Counted from the stretch's first letter, positions 24,432 to 32,531 are shown. The stretch is 64,000 nucleotides of DNA from CAVPTL01 sp963794415 (GCA_963794415.1 CAWCDI010000001.1:1178001-1242000); one strand, 5' to 3'. Program-made: numbers and translations. The notes: generated by a model from the letters alone, not told the origin.

Positions 24432-24887
24432 TCAGGCGACGCCCAGCGTGCTCTTGATCTGGCCGATGGCCTCGGTCTCAGCCTCGCTCACGCGCTCGCC
24501 CGTGAGCCCCAGGAAGCCCTCCCGGTGCGCGGCGGCCACCCGCTCGGAGAGCGACACGATGAAGTGCTTGTACTGATCGACCTCGTCGGCATCGGCCTTG
24601 GTCTGTAGCACCGCCACCGCGTCGGTGAGGTGCTTCAGGCTGGCCTCGCGCAGCTCCTCGACCGAATGGTGCCGGGTGTGATCCATCGGCGGCTTGGTCG
24701 CGGTGATCTCGTCGAGAAGCGCGCTCTCACCATGCTGCTTGCGCGCCTCGGTGTAGGCCTTGGCGATCGAGAAGCTCTCCCTGAAGGTGCCCCCGCGCTG
24801 CGCCGCGGCCACCAGCAGTCCAGCTGCCGGCGGGGCCTCGAGCACGGTCTTCCACTCGTCTTCGGTGTAGTCGGCCTTGGTGGTCAT
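24432..24887 (-). CDS. 151-residue helical protein, unknown
   Basis: A soluble, helix-rich protein without signal peptide or cysteine. Recognisable stretches are DEWKTVLEAPPAAGLLVAAA and HSVEELREASLKHLTDAVAV, ending in a LTGERVSEAETEAIGQIKST helix. ATG 24887 is chosen because GAAGGAG stands 5 bases upstream. The pattern suggests a small helical bundle. No family is recognised with confidence. Confidence 0.75.
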   Translation of the reverse strand: MTTKADYTEDEWKTVLEAPPAAGLLVAAAQRGGTFRESFSIAKAYTEARKQHGESALLDEITATKPPMDHTRHHSVEELREASLKHLTDAVAVLQTKADADEVDQYKHFIVSLSERVAAAHREGFLGLTGERVSEAETEAIGQIKSTLGVA

Positions 24888-24991
24888 CCCCACTCCTTCG
24901 TCGTTGACTTGGGGCAGATCTTAGGCGCCTGCGACCTCGTTTGTGGATCGGCGGCCTCGGGTACAAGCGCAGCGGCGCCACTTGGGGGGAA

Positions 24992-25068
24992 CGGGCGCCG
25001 GGGGTGTGACCGGTCGTCGTCGTCACGAGGAGGCGATGGCTGGCGACCGGTCACACACCCGGCGCCCG
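24992..25068. repeat. 25-bp inverted repeat with 27-base loop
   Basis: Arm 1 (24992-25016) starts CGGGCGCCGGGGGTGTGACC and ends GGTCG. Arm 2 (25044-25068) is its reverse complement at 24 of 25 positions. It lies in the divergent region between the 151-residue gene and the FAD oxidase. It would form a very stable RNA hairpin or DNA cruciform. No T run follows. Confidence 0.8.
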
Positions 25069-25099
25069 CCAGGTGTCTCACCGGGTGCGGCCGATCATC

Positions 25100-25105
25100 T
25101 AGACT
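25100..25105 (+). promoter_or_regulatory. -10 box of the FAD oxidase gene
   Basis: TAGACT lies 9 bases before ATG 25115, with no ribosome site between. The same hexamer stands before the P-type ATPase gene and tRNA-Gly. Confidence 0.4.
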
Positions 25106-25114
25106 CGCCAACCG

Positions 25115-26482
25115 ATGCCAGCCAACGAGCAGCTCGAAGCCCGTTACCGCGCGCGAAGCCTGTGGCTCGACGGGTACCCCGGATCGCTGGCTCCGCGCGA
25201 TCCGCTGCCCGGCGACATCGACTGCGACGCGGTGATCGTCGGCGCCGGCATGACCGGCCTCTGGACGGCGTACTACCTGAAGAGCCTCCAGCCCGACATG
25301 CGCGTCGTGGTGGTGGAGCGTGAGATCGCAGGCTACGGGCCGTCGGGGCGCAACGGCGGCTGGGTCTCCGCAGGCGTCGCGGGCAGCGCCAGGGCGTACG
25401 GCCTGCCCGAGAACGGCGAGAAGATGCTCCGCGCCAACGCGGTGACCGAGGAGGCCGTCGACGAGATCGGGCGCGTCGTGGATGCCGAGAACATCGAGTG
25501 CGGGTTCTCGAAGCAGGGCAGCATCATGGTCGCGACCAGCGAGCCCCAGCGTGCGCGGCTGGCCGAGTTCGGCGAGCGGCACGTGATCGACGCGGCCGAG
25601 GCCGCGAGGCACATCAACATCCCGGGGACGCTCGGCGCGAGCTACTCCCCCGCCGGTGCCCGCATCGATCCCGCCCGGCTCGTGCGCGGCCTCGCGGATG
25701 CGTGCGAGCGGCTGGGCGTCACCATCTACGAGCACACGGCGGCGCTCGAGCTCGGCCGCGGCCACGTGCGCTGCGCCGGCGGCACCGTGCGGGCCGACGT
25801 CGTGATCGGCGCAACGGAGTCCTACACCACCCAGTTCGCGCCCGAGCGGATGCGCTACCTGCCGCTCTACTCGCTGATGATCGCCACCGAGCCGCTTCCC
25901 GACTCGCTCTTCGACGAGCTGAACTGGCGCGACGGGCTGCTGGTGGGCGACGTGCACTACCTCTTCTTCTACGCACAGCGGACGATGGACAACCGCATAG
26001 CGATCGGCGGACGCGGTGCGCCGTACGAGCTCAAGCGCCCCATCTCCGAGGAGAACGAGCGCTCCGAGGCGGTGAAGGAGCGGCTGCTGAAGGCGATGCG
26101 CCGCGCGTTTCCGCCCGCCGCCGACGCCGCGATCACCCATCACTGGGGCGGGCCGCTCGCAGTGCCGCGCGACTGGAGCATGAGCGTCGCCTTCGATCGC
26201 AGCCGCGGTTACGGACGGGCCGGCGGGTACACCGGCCACGGCGTCGCCGCGACCAACGTCTCGGGCCGGACGCTGGCCGATCTGGTGCTCCAGCGCGACA
26301 CCGAGCTCGTCACGATGCCCTGGGTGGGCCACCGCAGCCGCCGCTGGGAGCCCGAGCCGCTGCGATTCCTGGCGTCACGGGCGATGGTGCGGCTGCTGCA
26401 CGACGCGGATCTGGCCGAGGACGCCACGGGCAAGCCCTCGCGCCGGCGCCTTCTGGTCGCGCCGTTCATGCCGCCGCACTGA
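25115..26482 (+). CDS. FAD-dependent amine oxidase, DAO/PuuB-like
   Basis: A 455-residue flavoenzyme of the D-amino-acid oxidase family, close in layout to gamma-glutamylputrescine oxidase. The FAD-binding Rossmann motif is VIVGAGMTGLWTAYYL (residues about 40-55), with VVVEREIAGYGPSGRNGGWV next. The C-terminal flavin contact is GYTGHGVAATNVSGRTLADL. It probably oxidises a secondary or primary amine in the cytoplasm. It is monocistronic; another flavin amine oxidase lies 380 bases on. Confidence 0.88.
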   Translation: MPANEQLEARYRARSLWLDGYPGSLAPRDPLPGDIDCDAVIVGAGMTGLWTAYYLKSLQPDMRVVVVEREIAGYGPSGRNGGWVSAGVAGSARAYGLPENGEKMLRANAVTEEAVDEIGRVVDAENIECGFSKQGSIMVATSEPQRARLAEFGERHVIDAAEAARHINIPGTLGASYSPAGARIDPARLVRGLADACERLGVTIYEHTAALELGRGHVRCAGGTVRADVVIGATESYTTQFAPERMRYLPLYSLMIATEPLPDSLFDELNWRDGLLVGDVHYLFFYAQRTMDNRIAIGGRGAPYELKRPISEENERSEAVKERLLKAMRRAFPPAADAAITHHWGGPLAVPRDWSMSVAFDRSRGYGRAGGYTGHGVAATNVSGRTLADLVLQRDTELVTMPWVGHRSRRWEPEPLRFLASRAMVRLLHDADLAEDATGKPSRRRLLVAPFMPPH

Positions 26483-26492
26483 GCGGGACTGG

Positions 26493-26699
26493 TTAGCTGG
26501 CCCGGGCGAGCGGCTGAAGCTCGACCCGGTCGATGAGCGTACCGACACCCACGTCGTTGCTGGACACGTGCCAGATCTCGGCGGGTACAGGAGACGATCC
26601 GGATGCTGCGAGCGCCCGAGCGGACTCGAGGCCGCCGGCAGCAACCACCCTGCCATCGGCGAAGTGCACTTCCACACGATTCCTGTTTCTGGTTCTCAT
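26493..26699 (-). CDS. 68-residue small protein
   Basis: Encodes MRTRNRNRVEVHFADGRVVA, then a short helix (GLESARALAASG) and a strand-rich tail (EIWHVSSNDVGVGTLIDRVE). Small, soluble, beta-rich. It sits tail to tail with the FAD oxidase gene, 10 bases apart. It has no clear ribosome site. The reading frame has natural composition, but no family is recognised. Confidence 0.5.
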   Translation of the reverse strand: MRTRNRNRVEVHFADGRVVAAGGLESARALAASGSSPVPAEIWHVSSNDVGVGTLIDRVELQPLARAS

Positions 26700-26804
26700 G
26701 AATCCATTCTTACACCTCTGCCAGTCGGCGCGCTCCCGAATTCGTCAAGATTGTGTAACGAAGTGGATGAATGGATGAGTCAATTCAGATAACGAGGCTC
26801 AGCT

Positions 26805-26867
26805 GTGCACCTGTACTGTACACTTGTACCACTTCGACCTCTGTACCGAAAGGTTCCGCACATGTAC
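26805..26867 (+). promoter_or_regulatory. TGTAC repeat cluster, candidate TetR operator
   Basis: Five copies of TGTAC start at 26812, 26817, 26825, 26842 and 26863. The first two form the palindrome TGTACTGTACA, and GTGCAC precedes them. The cluster covers the leader of the amine oxidase gene, whose partner downstream is a TetR regulator. It is a likely operator for that regulator. Confidence 0.5.
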
Positions 26868-28157
26868 GACGTGATCGTGGTCGGCGGGGGGTTCGCCGGC
26901 GTCACAGCCGCCCGCGAGGCGGCACTCGCCGGGCTCGACACCATCCTGCTCGAGGCCCGCGACCGCATCGGCGGCCGCACCTGGACGGCGCCGTGGCAGG
27001 GCGAGCAGATCGAGTACGGAGGCGGCTGGGTGCACTGGCACCAGCCCCACACGTGGTCGGAGATCACGCGCGCCGGCCTCGAGGTGGATCTCAGCGCCGA
27101 CGCCGACGTGGCGGCGTGGTTCGTGGGCGACGAGCGTCGCTCCGGCACGGTGGCAGAGCGCGACGCGATCGCCCGGCGCGGCTGGGACAAGTTCGTCGAC
27201 GGCGTGGACGACGCCCTCCCCGCCCCCTATGACCCGCTCCTTCGCATCGACCTGCTCGAGCGGTTCGACCGCCTCTCGGTGCGAGAGCGGATGGCGCAGC
27301 TCGACCTGGATCAGGAGGAGCGCGACGTGCTCGCTGCCGAGCTCGAGTCCGTGGTGCACGGCCGGCTCGAGGACGGCGGGGCAGTGAGCATCCTGCGCTG
27401 GCATGCGCTCTCGGGCAGCAGCCTGCAGCTGGCCCAGTACACCGGCGGACGGGTCACGCTGCGACACGGGACGGACTCCCTGCTGCAGGCGATCGCAGGG
27501 GGTGCGAAGTACGAGCGGAGGCTCGAGGCGCCGGTGGCTGCCGTGGTGCAGGAGGGCGATGCCGTCGAGGTGCACACCCGTGCCGGCGACGTGGTGCGCG
27601 GCAGGGCCGTCGTCATGGCCGTGCCGATCAACACCCTTGGCGCCATCACGTTCGAGCCGGGGCTCTCGGCCGGCAAGATGGCGGCCGTCGCCGACGGCCA
27701 GGCCTCGCGCGGGATCAAGATCTTCATCAAGGCGCGCGGCCCGCGCGTCGGCCAGAACTCGATCAAGCCGCTGCACGAGTTCGGCTACCTCGACACCGAG
27801 ATCCTCGGCGACGACGGCACCCAGATCATGATCGGCTTCGGGATGGATGCCGCGCAGTGCGACGCCACCGATCTGCGCGGCGTGCAGGAGGCGATGGATC
27901 GCATCATGCCCGGCTACGAGGTGATCGACGCAACCGCGCACGACTGGCTCGCCGATGAGTTCTCGCAGGGGACGTGGGCGATCCACAAGCCCAACTGGTA
28001 CTCGGACTACCACGCGGAGATGCGGCGGCCCGAGGGCCGGGTGCTCATCGCCGGCTCGGACGTCGCCAACGGCTGGGCGGGCTTCATCGACGGCGCCATC
28101 GAGTCGGGCCTCCGCGCGGGCGTCTGGGCACGCGAGGCGGCCGCCGCCGGATCGTGA
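26862..28157 (+). CDS. Flavin monoamine oxidase family protein
   Basis: A 431-residue FAD enzyme of the amine oxidase (MAO) family. The N-terminal dinucleotide motif is VIVVGGGFAGVTAAREAALA, followed by the family hallmark ARDRIGGRTWT; the C-terminus has GSDVANGWAGFIDGAIESG contacting the flavin. It likely oxidises an aromatic or aliphatic amine. ATG 26862 follows GAAAGG. Its stop overlaps the GTG of the TetR gene by GTGA, so the two form an operon and the regulator probably senses its substrate. Confidence 0.9.
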   Translation: MYDVIVVGGGFAGVTAAREAALAGLDTILLEARDRIGGRTWTAPWQGEQIEYGGGWVHWHQPHTWSEITRAGLEVDLSADADVAAWFVGDERRSGTVAERDAIARRGWDKFVDGVDDALPAPYDPLLRIDLLERFDRLSVRERMAQLDLDQEERDVLAAELESVVHGRLEDGGAVSILRWHALSGSSLQLAQYTGGRVTLRHGTDSLLQAIAGGAKYERRLEAPVAAVVQEGDAVEVHTRAGDVVRGRAVVMAVPINTLGAITFEPGLSAGKMAAVADGQASRGIKIFIKARGPRVGQNSIKPLHEFGYLDTEILGDDGTQIMIGFGMDAAQCDATDLRGVQEAMDRIMPGYEVIDATAHDWLADEFSQGTWAIHKPNWYSDYHAEMRRPEGRVLIAGSDVANGWAGFIDGAIESGLRAGVWAREAAAAGS

Positions 28158-28729
28158 GCGCGACCGGCAAACGCAGCAGCCCGCGCCGGGTCGAGATCGT
28201 CGAGGCGACGCTGCGCGTCATCGGCCGGTCAGGGGCCGACGCCGTCACGCACCGCGCCGTGGCCGGCGAAGCCGGCGTGTCGCTCGCATCGACCACGTAC
28301 TACTTCGACTCGAAGGACGCACTCGTCCAGGAGGCGCTGGAGCTCGTGATCGACCGCTCCCTCGCGCTGGTGGCCGAGCACTGCACCACGGACGGGCCGA
28401 TCTCACCGGCGGAGCTGACCGAGCGGCTGGTGCGGCTCACCGAGGCGCAGCTGAACGACGAGGACGCACCGCTCGCCGCCCAGTTCGCGCTGATGCTCGA
28501 GAGCGGGCGAAAGCCCGCGCTGCGGCCGCTGGCCGAGCGCTGGGAGCAGGGCTACATGGGCTCGCTGACCGCGCTCGTGGAGGCAGCCGGCCTGCCCGAT
28601 CCCTCCGCGACGACCGAGCTGATCACCACCCTGCTCGAGGGCAGCCTGCTGGGCCAGCTCTCCCTGCCGACGGACAGCTTCCTGGACGGCAAGCTGCGAC
28701 CGATGCTGCAACGCGCGATCGGTGAATAA
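28154..28729 (+). CDS. TetR/AcrR family regulator
   Basis: A 191-residue repressor-type protein. The helix-turn-helix is AGEAGVSLASTTYYFDSKDALV (positions about 40-61), with the usual YYFxSK pattern, and a helical ligand-binding C-terminal domain with the LITTLLEGSLLGQLSLPT segment. Translationally coupled to the amine oxidase. It most likely controls that operon through the TGTAC cluster at 26805-26867. Confidence 0.9.
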   Translation: MSATGKRSSPRRVEIVEATLRVIGRSGADAVTHRAVAGEAGVSLASTTYYFDSKDALVQEALELVIDRSLALVAEHCTTDGPISPAELTERLVRLTEAQLNDEDAPLAAQFALMLESGRKPALRPLAERWEQGYMGSLTALVEAAGLPDPSATTELITTLLEGSLLGQLSLPTDSFLDGKLRPMLQRAIGE

Positions 28730-28754
28730 CCGGTGCCAGGCACTTAATATTCAC
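28722..28754. terminator. Hairpin with GTGCC-A-GGCAC core
   Basis: Outer arms GTGAATA and TATTCAC pair over 7 bp, then a 4-base internal mismatch, then GTGCC and GGCAC around one A. It begins inside the last codons of the TetR gene and ends 26 bases before tRNA-Gly. It shares its core with 1886-1896 and 20059-20069. Confidence 0.5.
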
Positions 28755-28779
28755 GCCGCCGGATAGACTGGGAGCCTCT

Positions 28780-28850
28780 GCGGGCGTAGCTCAATGGTAG
28801 AGCAGAAGCCTTCCAAGCTTACGACGAGAGTTCGATTCTCTTCGCCCGCT
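28780..28850 (+). tRNA. trnG: tRNA-Gly (TCC)
   Basis: A 71-base cloverleaf. Acceptor GCGGGCG pairs with CGCCCGC, followed by T. The D arm is GCTC-AATGGTA-GAGC. The anticodon loop is CTTCCAA with anticodon TCC at 28812-28814. The first pair of the anticodon stem is G28805 against A28821, a mismatch. The T arm GAGAG-TTCGATT-CTCTT includes one G-T pair. A -10-like TAGACT lies about 10 bases upstream and T-rich sequence follows. Confidence 0.93.
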
Positions 28851-28931
28851 CTTTCTTCCTTTTTCTCCCAGCCAGACCGTGTAGTCTTTGCCGCAAGGTG
28901 GCTCCTGGTGAATGGCTCTGGGGAGGGTCTC

Positions 28932-30338
28932 ATGGCGCAGAATCGTGTCAGGGTGTGGGTCGTCGGGACGTGTCTGGGCGCGGTTTCGCTGCTCGGTACC
29001 GGCGCATTGGCGACGTCCTCGGCGGCGCCGCTCGGGCCGGTCTCGCTGGCGCCCGCCGCCAACACGCCGCAGCTTGCCGCCACCGGCTCGACGCAGCAGG
29101 TGCGCCAGCTCGTGCAGTGCGGCACCACCATGTATGCGGTGGGCTCGTTCTCCACCGTCAAGCGGCTCACCGCCACCTACGCCCGCGGCGGCGCGTTCAG
29201 CTTCTCGGCTACCGCCCCCTACGCCGTGTCGGGCTGGAACCCGAACGTGAACGGCGTCGTGAACTCGATCGCGTTCAACGGATCGGATTGCAGCCACGCC
29301 TACATCGGCGGCTCGTTCTCGTCGGTGAACGGCACCGCGGCGCAGAACATCGCCGAGGTTGACACCGCCACCGGCGCGGTGGTGGCGACGTTCGCCCACA
29401 GCGCCGCCAACCAGGTCGAGACGCTCCGCGTGGTCAACGGCCACCTCCTGGCAGGCGGGTACTTCAAGACGATCAACGGCTCCTCGGCGAGCCCCTACTT
29501 CACCAGCCTGAGCCCGGCAACCGGGCTCGACGACGGGTTCCTGCGGCTCGGCATCTCGGGCAACTACCAGTTCCCCGGCGTGAAGGGCAACGGCACCCGG
29601 GTGTTCAACCAGTCGATCAGCCACTCCGGCCGGTACGACCTGGTCATGGGAGACTTCACCACCGCCGGCGGCAAGCCGCGGCAGCAGATCTTCATGCTCG
29701 ACACATCCACCTCGCCCGCATCGGTCACGGGATGGACGTCGCCCGAGTGGGACGGCAGCCTCGGCGAGCTGAGCCCCTCAAACCCCGGCGGATACCCGTA
29801 CCAGTGCGCGAACGTCGAGCCGTTCTACCTCCAGGCCGCGGCATGGTCACCGGACGATCAGAGCATCTACATCGCCACCACCGGCTACCACCCCAACGGC
29901 TTTCCGGTGGGCAACACGCCGCGCACCGGGCTCTGCGATGCGGCGGCCGCCTTCCCGGCGACCATCAACCCCGCACCGCAGCCCAACGGCCAGCCCGGCT
30001 ACGTGCTGCACAGGTGGGTGAACTACACGGGCTGCGACTCCCTCTACTCCGTCGCGGCGGACACCAACGCCGTCTACGTCGGCGGGCACGAGCGCTGGGC
30101 GTCGAACCCCACCACCTGCGACGGCGCCGGGCCGGGCTCGGTGAACGCCCCGGGCATGGTGGGCCTCTCGCCCACCGACGGCAGCGTCGTCTGGAACCCG
30201 ACGCGGGGCCGGGGCCTCGGCGCCGACGACATGATGATCACCGCCGCCGGCCTCTGGATCTCGTCGGACAACCTGAACAACACCCAGGCGTGCGCCAAGA
30301 AGGCAGCCCACGCGGGTATCTGCCTCATGCCGTACTGA
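28932..30338 (+). CDS. Secreted beta-propeller protein
   Basis: A 468-residue exported protein. A signal peptide (about residues 1-31) leads into repeated blades of the type MYAVGSFSTVKRLTA, AYIGGSFSSVNGTAA and LLAGGYFKTINGSSA, the delta-60-like xGGxFxxxxG pattern. Six cysteines in the C-terminal half suggest disulphides. It is a surface or extracellular binding protein and a distant paralogue of the protein at 57148. GGAGG precedes the ATG. Confidence 0.8.
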   Translation: MAQNRVRVWVVGTCLGAVSLLGTGALATSSAAPLGPVSLAPAANTPQLAATGSTQQVRQLVQCGTTMYAVGSFSTVKRLTATYARGGAFSFSATAPYAVSGWNPNVNGVVNSIAFNGSDCSHAYIGGSFSSVNGTAAQNIAEVDTATGAVVATFAHSAANQVETLRVVNGHLLAGGYFKTINGSSASPYFTSLSPATGLDDGFLRLGISGNYQFPGVKGNGTRVFNQSISHSGRYDLVMGDFTTAGGKPRQQIFMLDTSTSPASVTGWTSPEWDGSLGELSPSNPGGYPYQCANVEPFYLQAAAWSPDDQSIYIATTGYHPNGFPVGNTPRTGLCDAAAAFPATINPAPQPNGQPGYVLHRWVNYTGCDSLYSVAADTNAVYVGGHERWASNPTTCDGAGPGSVNAPGMVGLSPTDGSVVWNPTRGRGLGADDMMITAAGLWISSDNLNNTQACAKKAAHAGICLMPY

Positions 30339-30353
30339 CCGTTCGCGGCCGTT

Positions 30354-30375
30354 CCTCACAGATCTCTCAGAGTGC
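30354..30375 (+). promoter_or_regulatory. CTCA-N7-CTCA direct repeat
   Basis: CCTCACAGATC and TCTCAGAGTGC stand head to tail with an 11-base period, 19 bases before the GTG of the COG4280 gene. It matches the repeats near 31331, 33477, 34216, 35284 and 36086, as expected for an OmpR-type tandem binding site. Confidence 0.55.
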
Positions 30376-30393
30376 GTGCGCGAGGCTCCTTCC

Positions 30394-31119
30394 GTGAGCG
30401 GCGCACCACTCGTGGCATCGACCTTCCTCGCAAGCGGCGTGGAGGCCGTCGAGGCGCTGACCATCGTCCTGGCGGTCGGGCTCACGCGGGGCTGGCGCTC
30501 GACGATCACGGGAGTTGCTGCCGCGCTTGCGGTGCTCGCGGTGATCGTGGCGATTCTGGGCCCTGCGGTCTCGGCCATCCCCATCAACGGCCTGCGGGTG
30601 GTGATCGGCGGCTTGCTCCTGATCTTCGGCCTCCAGTGGCTGCGAAAGGCGATCCTCCGCGCGAGCGGACTAAAGGGGCTCCACGATGAGGACGCGATCT
30701 ATCGCCGCGAGCTCGAGGAGGCGCGCGGCGCGTCGCCTGATGCCCGGGCGGGACTCGACTGGTATGCGTTCACAGTGACCTTCAAGGGGGTGCTGCTGGA
30801 AGGGCTCGAGGTGGTGTTCATCGTGATCACCTTCGGCAGCAACCAGGGCAGCATCCCGCTCGCGGCTGCAGGAGCGATCGCCGCGGTGGTCATCGTGGTC
30901 ATCGCGGGCGTGATCGGCCGCGCGCCGCTCGCACGCGTGCCCGAGAACACCATGAAGTTCGCGGTGGGGCTGCTGCTCGTCACGTTCGGGACGTTCTGGT
31001 CGGGCGAGGGCGCCGGTGTGACATGGCCCGGCGGCGACATCTCGTTGCTGGGGCTGCTGGCTGCCTACGCGCTCGCGAGCTTCGCCATGGCGCGCCGGAT
31101 CGAGGGGGTGCCGGCATGA
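30394..31119 (+). CDS. COG4280-like membrane protein
   Basis: A 241-residue protein with about six or seven helices. Two similar halves carry acidic motifs in a helix: GVEAVEALTIVLAVG near the N-terminus and LLEGLEVVFIVITFG near residue 135. These resemble the REGLE motifs of FTR1 iron permeases, so it may carry a cation; that is inference. GAGG stands 8 bases before the GTG. The stop overlaps the next gene as ATGA. A CTCA repeat box lies directly upstream. Confidence 0.75.
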   Translation: MSGAPLVASTFLASGVEAVEALTIVLAVGLTRGWRSTITGVAAALAVLAVIVAILGPAVSAIPINGLRVVIGGLLLIFGLQWLRKAILRASGLKGLHDEDAIYRRELEEARGASPDARAGLDWYAFTVTFKGVLLEGLEVVFIVITFGSNQGSIPLAAAGAIAAVVIVVIAGVIGRAPLARVPENTMKFAVGLLLVTFGTFWSGEGAGVTWPGGDISLLGLLAAYALASFAMARRIEGVPA

Positions 31120-31319
31120 GGTACGTGAGCGCGTTCCTGCGATTCTGGTACGACTTCGTGGTGGGTGACGACGTGCTGCTGGCGGCCGTGGCGGTTGCGG
31201 CGATCGGGGCGACGGCGCTCATCGTCCATGCCGGCGTGAACGCGTGGTGGCTCACGCCGGTCGTCCTGGTGGCCGTGCTCTGGGTGTCGCTCTCCCGGGC
31301 CGCCGGCCGTCCTGGCTGA
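31116..31319 (+). CDS. 67-residue two-helix membrane protein
   Basis: Begins MRYVSAFLRFWYDFVVGDDV and continues with two hydrophobic helices (about residues 20-38 and 43-60). The N-terminal FWYDFVVGDD pattern is found in small membrane proteins that accompany COG4280-like proteins. It overlaps the preceding gene by ATGA and is surely its operon partner, perhaps a subunit. Confidence 0.75.
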   Translation: MRYVSAFLRFWYDFVVGDDVLLAAVAVAAIGATALIVHAGVNAWWLTPVVLVAVLWVSLSRAAGRPG

Positions 31320-31330
31320 CAGCACCCCGC

Positions 31331-31352
31331 TCTCACGAATCCCTCACGGGTG
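31331..31352 (+). promoter_or_regulatory. CTCA-N7-CTCA direct repeat
   Basis: TCTCACGAATC and CCTCACGGGTG have the same 11-base period as the other boxes. Its place is odd: it lies between two convergent gene ends, just before a terminator hairpin. It could drive a short RNA or be a decoy site. Confidence 0.4.
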
Positions 31353-31368
31353 GCGTGCGATCGTGGAG

Positions 31369-31390
31369 GTCACCCTGTCGTCAGGGTGAC
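31369..31390. terminator. Bidirectional hairpin terminator
   Basis: GTCACCCTG and CAGGGTGAC form a perfect 9-bp stem with loop TCGT between the convergent COG4280 operon and the PAP2 gene. The PAP2 stop codon lies inside it. Confidence 0.7.
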
Positions 31391-31929
31391 CCAGCAGGGG
31401 CAGGCGGCCTGCCCGGTCGTCTGCCCCACCTCGGGCTGCGACGGCAGGCCGTGAGCGCGGTTCCGAGGCCCGCACCCAGGAGCGCACCGGCGATCACGTC
31501 CGAGGGGTAGTGGACGCCGAGGTACGGGCGCGAGAGGCTCACGAGAGCCGCGTAGGTGAGAAGCGGCCACCTCAGCCTGGGAACGAACCCGGCGAGCACC
31601 ACGGCGACCGCAAACGCTGTGAGCGCGTGACCGCTCGGCATGGACGAATCTGGCGGGAGGCGAATCAGCGCATGCACATTGTGGTCTCCGATCGGCGGCC
31701 GGGGACGGCCGATGAGGTGCTTCAACGAGCGCGAAAGCACCGCCGAGAGGACGATGGTCAGCAGCGTCATGAGCGCTGGGGCGAAGCGGCGCAGCACGAT
31801 CGAGACCGCTACCCCGATGATGAGCAGCACCAGCAGGTACGTGCTGGAGAGGAGCTTCATGACGGGCGTGACGACCGGCCAGTGGAGGCCCGACAGCATC
31901 TCGACTCCGGCTCGATCGAGGCGATCCAC
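31381..31929 (-). CDS. PAP2 family phosphatase
   Basis: About 182 residues with six helices and all three motifs of lipid/acid phosphatases: KHLIGRPRP, PSGHALTAF and SRPYLGVHYPSDV. It would act on the outer face of the membrane on undecaprenyl diphosphate, phosphatidic acid or a similar lipid phosphate. The start is uncertain. GTG 31929 directly follows the DedA stop and gives a normal N-terminus; the frame is open further upstream inside dedA. Part of a likely operon phosphoesterase-DedA-PAP2. Confidence 0.88.
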   Translation of the reverse strand: MDRLDRAGVEMLSGLHWPVVTPVMKLLSSTYLLVLLIIGVAVSIVLRRFAPALMTLLTIVLSAVLSRSLKHLIGRPRPPIGDHNVHALIRLPPDSSMPSGHALTAFAVAVVLAGFVPRLRWPLLTYAALVSLSRPYLGVHYPSDVIAGALLGAGLGTALTACRRSPRWGRRPGRPPAPAGSP

Positions 31930-31931
31930 GG

Positions 31932-32531
31932 CTACGCAGCCGCAGAGCTCTGCCGGCGGCGCTGCATGACCCATGCGGCCGCCCCGAGCACGATCAGCAC
32001 CACCACGACGTCGTTGAGGTAGCCGAGCCGGTGCTGCCACTGATCCCAGTTTCGGCCCGCGATGTCACCCACCGCGACCAGGAAGATGCACCACGGCAGG
32101 CAGCCGAGGAACGTCAGCACCGAGAACCGCCCGAGCGGCATCCGCGCCATTCCTGCAGGCAGCGAGACGAACGTGCGGATGAGCGGCACCATCCGGCCGA
32201 AGAATACGGCCTTCCCGCCGTAGCGATCGAACCACCTCTGCGTGCGCGCAAGCCCCACGCGGCCATGCTCGCCGCGCACCAGCACCGCATCCACGCCGTA
32301 GGCACCCGCCGCCCACGCGATCCACGAGCCCACCAGGTTTCCCAGCGACCCGACGAGCACCGCGGCGACGAAGCTCATCGAGCCCTGCGAGACCAGGTAC
32401 CCCGCATAGATCATCGTGACCTCGCTCGGGATGGGAATGCAAGCGCTCTCGAGCACCATCAGCCCGAACACCGCCGCGAGGCCGTGGCTCGCGACGGTGG
32501 TCTGCACCCAGTGAGCCAGCGAGCTCAGCAC
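31932..32531 (-). CDS. DedA family membrane protein
   Basis: A 199-residue DedA/VTT-domain protein. It has the family acidic segment VLESACIPIPSEVTMIYAGY, the GRMVPLIRTFVSLPAGMARM core with its conserved arginines, and four to five helices. DedA proteins are implicated in recycling undecaprenyl phosphate and phospholipid carriers across the membrane. Next to a PAP2 phosphatase that role fits well. The GTG start immediately follows the stop of the phosphoesterase gene. Confidence 0.92.
   Translation of the reverse strand: MLSSLAHWVQTTVASHGLAAVFGLMVLESACIPIPSEVTMIYAGYLVSQGSMSFVAAVLVGSLGNLVGSWIAWAAGAYGVDAVLVRGEHGRVGLARTQRWFDRYGGKAVFFGRMVPLIRTFVSLPAGMARMPLGRFSVLTFLGCLPWCIFLVAVGDIAGRNWDQWQHRLGYLNDVVVVLIVLGAAAWVMQRRRQSSAAA

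Noticed and set aside
25036..25323. Frame starting inside the inverted-repeat loop with AGGAGG before ATG
   Set aside because: Arg/Pro-rich and out of frame with the FAD oxidase over most of its length; the good ribosome site appears accidental.
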